From JAJFFW01 sp038534195 (GTDB lineage Bacteria > Pseudomonadota > Alphaproteobacteria > Caulobacterales > Parvularculaceae), in the NCBI GenBank assembly GCA_038534195.1, contig JBCAXE010000002.1, positions 62,001 to 126,000 on the forward strand: 64,000 nt of DNA, in the 5' to 3' direction. The translations under genes and the position numbers were made by a program. The notes beneath the pieces are model-generated. The model had not been told where the DNA came from and did not search any database. It saw only the letters and a list, made by a program, of their open reading frames with translations. Positions 58,240-64,000 of this stretch are shown here, in pieces; within the stretch, counting starts at the first letter, position 1; each line of letters starts with the position of its first letter.

Positions 58240-59235
58240 TTAAGCGACGCGCGACTTGCGCAATTGTTGAACGGCCCCGGAGGCTTCACACATCCAGATT
58301 TTGACGGTGAGCTTTTTGGGGTTTTGTTTTTCCGGCGCCAGCGTGACCGTCTCAGCGAGTTTCAAGGACGCGGCGCGGCACCATTCACTCACCTCGCCGT
58401 CGGAAAAACCGAGGCGGCGATGGGCGTGATCGTCGCGCAAAAATTCCAGCTCGTGCGGCGCGAAATCGGAGATAATCAACCGGCCGCCCGGCTTGATAAG
58501 ACGTGAGGCTTCCTGCACGGCGGCGGACGGGTCGGCGAGGAAGTGTAAAACCTGGTGTATACAGACGATATCAGCGCTCCCCGCTTCAAGCGGCAGGGCG
58601 TAAAGGTCGCCATGGCGCACTTGCGCGTGGTCGACGCCCGCCTCTTCGAGGTTCGCGCGCGCCACCGACAACATCTCGTGGGAAAGATCGAACCCGACGC
58701 CCGCGCGATAGAGCGGCGCGAACAGCTCCAGCATGCGCCCGGTCCCGGTTCCGATATCGATGAACATATCGACTTTCTCATCGCCGAGGAGCACGCGCAT
58801 TTGCTGTTCGATATCAGAATCCGGCAGGTGCAGCCGCCGCACCTTATCCCAGTCGCCGGCGTTCTTTTCGAAATACGCCGCCGCCGTGGCCGCGCGGGCC
58901 TGACGCGATTGCTCAAAACGTTCGCGGTCGCGCGCGATCAGACGATCGTCCGCGTCGCGCAACGCCGTCAGCGCCTGGTTGATGGCGTCGATATCCGCGC
59001 CGCGCCCAGCGTCGGTCCTGTTGGCGCGGTAAAACATCCATGAGCCCTCACGGTAGCGCTCTACCATCCCGGCGTCGGCGAGAATCTTCAGATGGCGGCT
59101 CACGCGCGGCTGGCTCTGTCCTAGAATCTGGGTGATTTCCGTGACGGTCAGCTCCCCGCGCAGCAACAGGACCATGATGCGCAGGCGCGTCTCTTCCCCG
59201 ACAGCGCGAAACATATTGAGTGTGGCGTCCAGCAT
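58240..59235 (-). CDS. ArsR-family regulator fused to a SAM-dependent methyltransferase domain
   Basis: A 331-aa two-domain protein. The N-terminal ArsR winged helix (LRIMVLLLRGELTVTEITQI, QSQPRVSRHLKILADAGMVERY) has no metal-binding CxC pattern. The C-terminal part (about 155-320) is a methyltransferase-like fold with MFIDIGTGTGRMLELF. Such fusions next to metF/metH are the presumed SAM- or SAH-responsive repressors of the methionine cycle (SahR/SamR-like). A palindromic operator lies 25 bp before its start. Whether the second domain is catalytic or only a ligand sensor is unknown. Confidence 0.88.
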   Translation of the reverse strand: MLDATLNMFRAVGEETRLRIMVLLLRGELTVTEITQILGQSQPRVSRHLKILADAGMVERYREGSWMFYRANRTDAGRGADIDAINQALTALRDADDRLIARDRERFEQSRQARAATAAAYFEKNAGDWDKVRRLHLPDSDIEQQMRVLLGDEKVDMFIDIGTGTGRMLELFAPLYRAGVGFDLSHEMLSVARANLEEAGVDHAQVRHGDLYALPLEAGSADIVCIHQVLHFLADPSAAVQEASRLIKPGGRLIISDFAPHELEFLRDDHAHRRLGFSDGEVSEWCRAASLKLAETVTLAPEKQNPKKLTVKIWMCEASGAVQQLRKSRVA

Positions 59236-59259
59236 CAGCGGCCTTCAAAATTCCGATGA

Positions 59260-59281
59260 CATATAAACATATCTTTATATG
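59260..59281. promoter_or_regulatory. Dyad operator upstream of the methionine-cycle operon
   Basis: The perfect 8-bp arms CATATAAA and TTTATATG are separated by six bases (CATATC), giving a 22-bp near-perfect dyad that ends 24 bp upstream of the ArsR/methyltransferase ATG. The AT-rich island stands out against the GC-rich background. Autoregulation by the encoded ArsR protein is the simplest reading. Confidence 0.6.
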
Positions 59282-59458
59282 ATATGCAATAAACGCGCCC
59301 GCCAAACCGCGGCCCACACGGTTAACAAAAGCTTCACGCGTTTTTGTGGTAATCGCGGCAGAATATTGGACGATATCGCCGGTCAGGCGGGTTCCGCTCG
59401 CCCCAGAAACGACATATCTGAGAAGCAGAGTTGCGGACACGAAAAGGGGATCAAGCCC

Positions 59459-60292
59459 ATGGCAGGGTTGAGTAAAAAGTGGAGCGCCGCTGCAGCGGCG
59501 TTGGCGGTAGCGGCGACTGCGCCCGGCGCGGCGTCGGCGCAAATCTACACCTCCATTGCGCAACTCTCCGGCGCTATTGAGCCTGAAGATGTGAGCGTCG
59601 CGGCCGCGCCCGACACCGCCGGGGTGTATGACCCATGGGAGGGGCTCAACCGCAAAATGTTCGCCGTTAACACCTTCCTCGACGACAATCTCCTGGTGCC
59701 GGCGTCAAAGGGCTATCGCGCAGTGACGCCGAAAGCCGGCCGGCGCGGCATCCGCAAATTTCTCGCGAACCTTCGCAGCCCCGGCATTTTCGTGAACGAC
59801 CTCCTGCAGGGAGAATTCAAGCGCGCCGGCCAGACGCTCTCGCGCTTCGTTGTCAACTCCACGATCGGCGCCGGCGGCTTCGCCGATCCCGCGACGATTA
59901 TGGGCGTGCCCGGACATAATGAGGATTTCGGCCAAACGCTCGCGGTCTGGGGCGTGCCATCCGGTCCGTATACGTTCTTTCCGCTGCTCGGCCCCGGCAC
60001 GATCCGCAGCGGCGTCGGCGCCGCGGCGCAGATTGGTCTGACGCCGCTCACTTATGTGGACACGCCGCCGGCCAACATTACGCAATATACAACCGCCGGC
60101 GTCGGCGCCTTGTCGGCGCGCGAGCCGCTCATTGAGCCGCTTGAAGACATTAGAGCGAATTCACTTGATTACTACGCCTCATTCCGCAGCTTCTACCTGC
60201 AGGCGCGCAAACGCGAGATCGCGAACGGGCGCACCAGTTTTGAAGATCTGCCGGATATCGGCGACTTTGAGGAATTTGATGAGCTTGAATAA
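59459..60292 (+). CDS. mlaA: MlaA (VacJ) family phospholipid transport protein, without lipobox
   Basis: A 277-aa MlaA-like protein that removes mislocalised phospholipids from the outer leaflet of the outer membrane. Family motifs are YDPWEGLNRKMFAVN, KGYRAVTPKAGRRGIRKFLANL, FVVNSTIGAGGFADPATIMG and FGQTLAVWGVPSGPYTFFPLLGP. The signal peptide (AAAAALAVAATAPGAASA) ends in a signal peptidase I site and contains no lipobox Cys, unlike E. coli MlaA. It precedes mlaC by 22 bp. Confidence 0.93.
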   Translation: MAGLSKKWSAAAAALAVAATAPGAASAQIYTSIAQLSGAIEPEDVSVAAAPDTAGVYDPWEGLNRKMFAVNTFLDDNLLVPASKGYRAVTPKAGRRGIRKFLANLRSPGIFVNDLLQGEFKRAGQTLSRFVVNSTIGAGGFADPATIMGVPGHNEDFGQTLAVWGVPSGPYTFFPLLGPGTIRSGVGAAAQIGLTPLTYVDTPPANITQYTTAGVGALSAREPLIEPLEDIRANSLDYYASFRSFYLQARKREIANGRTSFEDLPDIGDFEEFDELE

Positions 60293-60314
60293 GCCTCCAC
60301 ACGAGGACAGCGCC

Positions 60315-60953
60315 ATGAAATTAACCGCAACGCCCCTCACCCGCCGCCGCGCGCTCGCCTACTCCGGCGCCGGGCTCGTCGCGCTCGCCGCCATGACCGC
60401 GCCGGCGCGCGCGAACGATGAAGCCGAGACCTATGTGGCCGCAATCCTTGAAGAAGCGAACGCCTTTTCCGACGAGGACGAGCCCACGCGCTTTGCGAAA
60501 ATCGAAATCCTTGTCGACCGCCATGTGGACATGCGCCGTGTCGGCCGCTTCGTGCTCGGACAATATGCGCGCCGGATGACGCCCGCGCAGGAGACGCAAT
60601 ATCAGCCGCTCTTCCGGCGCTACGCGACGCAGGTCTATCAGAAGGTCCTGTCCGAATATGGCGGTCAGAAACTCGAAGTGACCGACAGCGTCGTGCGCTC
60701 GCCGCGCGATATCATTGTCAACTCGCGCATTAAAGATGCGCGGCCTGGCGAACGCTTCGCTGAGGTCACATTTTCCTGGCGTGTCTATGTGAGCCGCGAC
60801 GGGGAAATGTCCGTCTTCGACGCCGCCGCCGACGGCGTCTGGCTCGCCATCGAACAACGCGGCCAGTTCACCTCCATCATCGCCAATAATGGCGGCGGCG
60901 AAGCCGGCGTCGAAGCCCTCCTCGCTGACTTAAGGGAAAAGGTCGGCGCTTAG
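60315..60953 (+). CDS. mlaC: MlaC family periplasmic phospholipid-binding protein
   Basis: A 212-aa protein that shuttles lipids between MlaA and the inner-membrane MlaFEDB complex. The N-terminus TRRRALAYSGAGLVALAAM with Arg-Arg and cleavage near PARA suggests a Tat or Sec signal. The mature part (YVAAILEEANAFSDEDEPTRF, DMRRVGRFVLGQYARRM, YQPLFRRYATQVYQKVL) matches MlaC. The mlaBDEF genes are not in the window. It is followed by a strong bidirectional terminator. Confidence 0.92.
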   Translation: MKLTATPLTRRRALAYSGAGLVALAAMTAPARANDEAETYVAAILEEANAFSDEDEPTRFAKIEILVDRHVDMRRVGRFVLGQYARRMTPAQETQYQPLFRRYATQVYQKVLSEYGGQKLEVTDSVVRSPRDIIVNSRIKDARPGERFAEVTFSWRVYVSRDGEMSVFDAAADGVWLAIEQRGQFTSIIANNGGGEAGVEALLADLREKVGA

Positions 60954-60983
60954 GGCCCGCCAATTAATCCTGTTACAGACAAG

Positions 60984-61017
60984 AAAAAACCCTCCGGCCA
61001 AAACCGGAGGGTTTTTT
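60984..61017. terminator. Bidirectional intrinsic terminator
   Basis: AAAAAACCCTCCGG pairs perfectly with CCGGAGGGTTTTTT around a 6-base loop. With U-tracts in both directions it should end both the mlaA-mlaC transcript and the oppositely oriented TonB receptor transcript. Confidence 0.93.
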
Positions 61018-61036
61018 TTAAGTGAGAGAGCGTGCA

Positions 61037-64000
61037 CTAGAGTTGGAAGCGCGCCCCCGCGAAGAAGTAGCGGCCAAGCGGAGAGACCGGGAATGCATTC
61101 TCCGTGATGAATGGATCGCGATCCAGAAGGTTGTTCACACCTCCATAAACCTGGATTTGATCCGAGACATCATAGCTCACATTGAGATCATGGATAAACA
61201 CAGCGTCCGAAATACCGGCGGGACCGAACTGTGTTTCAAAAGTCTCAATCTCAACCGATCGAAACGCCTGTTCGTCCTGGAATTGAGTTTGCCAACCGAC
61301 TGAGAAAGGTCCGCGCTTGTAGTTGAGAAAGGCGTTCGCCGCAAACTCAGGACGCTGAAGTTCTCCCAGTTCAGGATCGATCGCAGTCGGATCGCCCGGA
61401 TCAAAGAAGTTATTCAAACGCTCCATCCATGTGCCGTTCATCGTCACGTTGAATTCGTTTTGACCAATTGACCAGTCATAACTCAACTGAGCATCGATAC
61501 CGCGCGCATCCAATGAAGCAAAGTTCACTTCAGTTTGACGCAGAAAGTTAAAGCCCAAGAACTGAGGCGACGAAGTATCCCGGTTCCGTGAGAACAAAGT
61601 ACAGAACTGGTTCGGGAAATTCGCTGAGTCATAGCAGTTATCCACGATGTCCTGCGCACCGACCGAAGCGATCGCCTGATCGATTTGAATTGACCAATAA
61701 TCAACGGACGCGGAGAACCCTTCCAAAAATGTCGGTTGGAACAATGCGCCAACCGAGAATGTTTGCGCCTTTTCTTCCAACAGATCGGGGTTACCCGACG
61801 TCTCACCGACAAAGCGAGCCGACAGCGGATCACGGTACCCGACCGGAATTCCGTCCGCCGCACAGTTCGCAACACGGTTCGCAGCGTTTGGATCCCCGGC
61901 GGCTACAACCGCGTCAATCTCATTTTGATCACAGGGATCGACCGGCCGGAAGAACGCGCCTTGCGCCGGACTAAAGAGCTCGGAAATGTTCGGCGCCCGT
62001 ATCGGCTCCGCGTAGGAGGCGCGGAATTTGATATCGTCAATCGGCGCCCACGTGCCCGAAACACCCCAGGATATTGTCGCGCCGACTGTTGTGTAGCTGG
62101 CGAAGCGCGCGCTGCCTTGAACTGTCAGCTCTTCAAAGAACGGACGATCTTGGATGAGCGGCAAATCTACCTCAGCGAAATATTCCCAAACGCTATATTC
62201 GCCGCCTTCATTGTTGATGACCGCACCCGGATCAAAAACCAAGGAGTTCTGTGCGTTTGGAAGATCACGCACGAGATCGCCCTGGTTCGCATCCGGCGTT
62301 GTCACCGGCACGACGCCACGCACTAACGGATCGAATTCTGAGTCACTTGTCTCACGACGATATTCAAAGCCCGTTGCAAATCCGACAGAGCCGCCCGGCA
62401 ACGTAAACAGTTGATCCAAATTGCCGATCACCGTGCCGTTGACGACAAACTGAGTCAATTTGAAATTGTTCACGGTCGTCGTGGTAATGAAGTCAATCGC
62501 GGCTTGGGATTGGCCGCCGAAGCCAGGAGCAAATACATTATACGGTGCACACTGACCGTCTCCAGGATTGAAGGTAAAGAATCCTGGGTCACCAGCCGGA
62601 ATACCGAACGGCGTTGTCGGCGGCGCCGTCGGATCAATATCAGATCGGCAGATCGGTCCTGACGGGCCGTCCACGACATCAATCGCCGCGAAGAAACGGT
62701 CGAGGATAACGCGGTTGTTGTTAATCGACTCACGATTGAACTGACCGTAATTCACCGACAGATCATATTGGAAGCCATTGTCGCCCTCCGCCGAAATACC
62801 CGAGACTAACCGGTAAACGCGACGTTGTTGCTCGTCGATGTTCGGGCCGAGGTCAGTTGGATCTCGCGTGACGAAAAATGCTTCCGTCGGAGAACCCAAT
62901 CCAGCGAACGGCTGAAGGGTCGCGGGGATAAATGGATTGTCCGGCGCGACTGTAAGCAAATCATAGAATGTGTTCAGGGGGCCACCGCTGAACGCCGTCG
63001 AATCAGCAATTTTGCCCTCAAAATACCACTCAATGTTCTCTGCAATGTCGTAGGAAAGGAGAATATTGCCGACGATATTTTCAAGATCAGGTGTCAGGAA
63101 GTCCTCGTTGAACGTGTTTGGAATACCGTCGCCGCCGAACTGGTTGAACGCACCGGTGACAATTCCATCGACATAAGGACGTGGCAGACCTGTTTCATCG
63201 TCAATGGTCAAACACCCGCCAAGAAAGAAGTCCGCATTAAGTCCGACTGAGGACTCTTCGCAGTCATCAATACCATTGTTGTTGGTATCAATGCCGATAA
63301 ACGCTGTCCCAGCAGGGCCAACAATCGAGCCCGGCAAAATGACGCCTGAATTTGACGAAATTGAAAACCGCGGGTCTGGCATGAAAATTCGGCTAGGAGC
63401 GCCCGGAGTGCCGGCATCCGGATTCGGCAAATCATCTGATTGCTGATTGTCCCTTGTAAATGGGCGATCACCGAAACGAATTTCCTCGCGCTTCGAATAA
63501 TCGAAAGCGACAGTAACATTTAGGCGATCGTCTAAAAAGTTTTTGCCAGCTGCTATTGAGATTCCGTAACGCTCACCGTCACCTTCGTCCGAGATGCCGC
63601 CATTAAGATTGAGATCAAGCCCTTCAAAATCATCTTTGAGAATAAAGTTGACCACGCCGGTGACAGCGTCGGCGCCATAAACCTGTGACGCGCCGCCAGT
63701 CAAAACCTCGACACTTTCGACAAGTGCGTTCGGGATTGAGTTAACATCGACGATAGCGGAACCCGCGACGCCGCCGACGTGACGGCGACCATTTACCAAT
63801 GTCAGGGTTCTTTCAGCGCCCAGGCCTCGCAGGTTCAATATGGATCCACCAACTGCGCCAGCAAAAATACCATCAATTGATCCGCTCGCCGTTGTTGTCG
63901 TCAACAGGGCCGGCACATCATTCAGAACTTCGGTGAGATCTTGTTCGCCTGACAACCGCAGATCATCGGCGTCGATAGATTGCACAGGCAATGGCGCCGT
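61037..64000 (-). CDS. TonB-dependent outer membrane receptor (N-terminus outside window)
   Basis: At least 987 codons; the frame continues open to the right edge. The first possible start (63991) is an internal TTG, with in-frame Thr-Ala-Pro codons before it, so the signal peptide and TonB box lie beyond the window. The plug domain (DADDLRLSGEQDLTEVLNDV, RTLTLVNGRRHVGG, VLTGGASQVYGADAVTGVVNF) is complete, followed by a long barrel ending in VSPLGRYFFAGARFQL. An extracellular loop holds DTNNNGIDDCEE, like a calcium-binding thrombospondin-3 repeat. It is probably a large-substrate receptor of the sphingomonad/Caulobacter type; the ligand is unknown. Confidence 0.93.
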   Translation of the reverse strand, partial: TAPLPVQSIDADDLRLSGEQDLTEVLNDVPALLTTTTASGSIDGIFAGAVGGSILNLRGLGAERTLTLVNGRRHVGGVAGSAIVDVNSIPNALVESVEVLTGGASQVYGADAVTGVVNFILKDDFEGLDLNLNGGISDEGDGERYGISIAAGKNFLDDRLNVTVAFDYSKREEIRFGDRPFTRDNQQSDDLPNPDAGTPGAPSRIFMPDPRFSISSNSGVILPGSIVGPAGTAFIGIDTNNNGIDDCEESSVGLNADFFLGGCLTIDDETGLPRPYVDGIVTGAFNQFGGDGIPNTFNEDFLTPDLENIVGNILLSYDIAENIEWYFEGKIADSTAFSGGPLNTFYDLLTVAPDNPFIPATLQPFAGLGSPTEAFFVTRDPTDLGPNIDEQQRRVYRLVSGISAEGDNGFQYDLSVNYGQFNRESINNNRVILDRFFAAIDVVDGPSGPICRSDIDPTAPPTTPFGIPAGDPGFFTFNPGDGQCAPYNVFAPGFGGQSQAAIDFITTTTVNNFKLTQFVVNGTVIGNLDQLFTLPGGSVGFATGFEYRRETSDSEFDPLVRGVVPVTTPDANQGDLVRDLPNAQNSLVFDPGAVINNEGGEYSVWEYFAEVDLPLIQDRPFFEELTVQGSARFASYTTVGATISWGVSGTWAPIDDIKFRASYAEPIRAPNISELFSPAQGAFFRPVDPCDQNEIDAVVAAGDPNAANRVANCAADGIPVGYRDPLSARFVGETSGNPDLLEEKAQTFSVGALFQPTFLEGFSASVDYWSIQIDQAIASVGAQDIVDNCYDSANFPNQFCTLFSRNRDTSSPQFLGFNFLRQTEVNFASLDARGIDAQLSYDWSIGQNEFNVTMNGTWMERLNNFFDPGDPTAIDPELGELQRPEFAANAFLNYKRGPFSVGWQTQFQDEQAFRSVEIETFETQFGPAGISDAVFIHDLNVSYDVSDQIQVYGGVNNLLDRDPFITENAFPVSPLGRYFFAGARFQL

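Overview
The window looks like chromosome of a GC-rich alphaproteobacterium of the Caulobacterales/Parvularculales/Hyphomonadaceae type. The evidence is the complete alphaproteobacterial dcw order, ctrA divergent from fliI-fliJ, fabI following fabA-fabB, a MetH that begins at its pterin-binding domain, a ureohydrolase, DUF2336 and DUF2161 proteins, and a type-A RNase P RNA. No species can be assigned from sequence alone. There is no rRNA, tRNA, CRISPR array, prophage or transposase gene; the only mobile-looking item is a very small element inside the dcw cluster.

Layout. 0.1-1.7 kb: methyltransferase and 2-hydroxyacid dehydrogenase (minus). 1.9-5.3 kb: SH3 protein, then fabA, fabB, a 65-aa membrane protein and fabI (plus). 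5.3-8.2 kb: unknown polytopic membrane protein (minus) and trmFO (plus). 8.5-14.7 kb: TetR regulator, pirin, SDR, 3-hydroxybutyrate dehydrogenase, patatin-like lipase, Xaa-Pro aminopeptidase (plus). 14.8-40.3 kb: one long minus-strand block reading mraZ, rsmH, ftsL, ftsI, murE, murF, mraY, murD, ftsW, murG, murC, murB, ddl, ftsQ, ftsA, ftsZ, lpxC, bamD, recN, ligA and a methyltransferase. It covers lipid II synthesis, septal peptidoglycan synthesis, the Z-ring, lipid A, the outer-membrane assembly machine and DNA repair. Many joints are 4-base ATGA/GTGA overlaps. 40.5-43.4 kb: fliJ-fliI (minus) and ctrA (plus). 43.5-54.6 kb: mixed accessory genes (MerR regulator with membrane partner, rnpB, small membrane proteins, alpha/beta hydrolase, ureohydrolase, DUF2161 nuclease-like protein, AmpD-like amidase, EamA transporter, TerB/DnaJ protein, SH3 lipoprotein, DUF2336 protein). 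54.7-59.2 kb: methionine-cycle operon arsR/methyltransferase-metF-metH. 59.5-61 kb: mlaA-mlaC. 61-64 kb: TonB-dependent receptor running off the right edge.

Regulation that can be read directly: perfect TTAA-N7-TTAA CtrA-type boxes lie upstream of mraZ, of ftsZ and of the first SH3 gene. That suggests the CtrA encoded here may control the division cluster encoded here. A dyad with 8-bp arms sits just upstream of the ArsR/methyltransferase gene, a TGC-N3-GCA dyad upstream of bdhA, and a hairpin that encloses the Shine-Dalgarno of the DUF2336 gene.

The most unusual object is a roughly 0.23-kb element between murB and ddl. It has inverted terminal repeats built from a 7-bp GGGATTA unit and encloses a 48-codon internally deleted relative of the four-helix-bundle (23S rRNA intervening-sequence type) proteins. 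One of its terminal repeats supplies the stop codon of murB.
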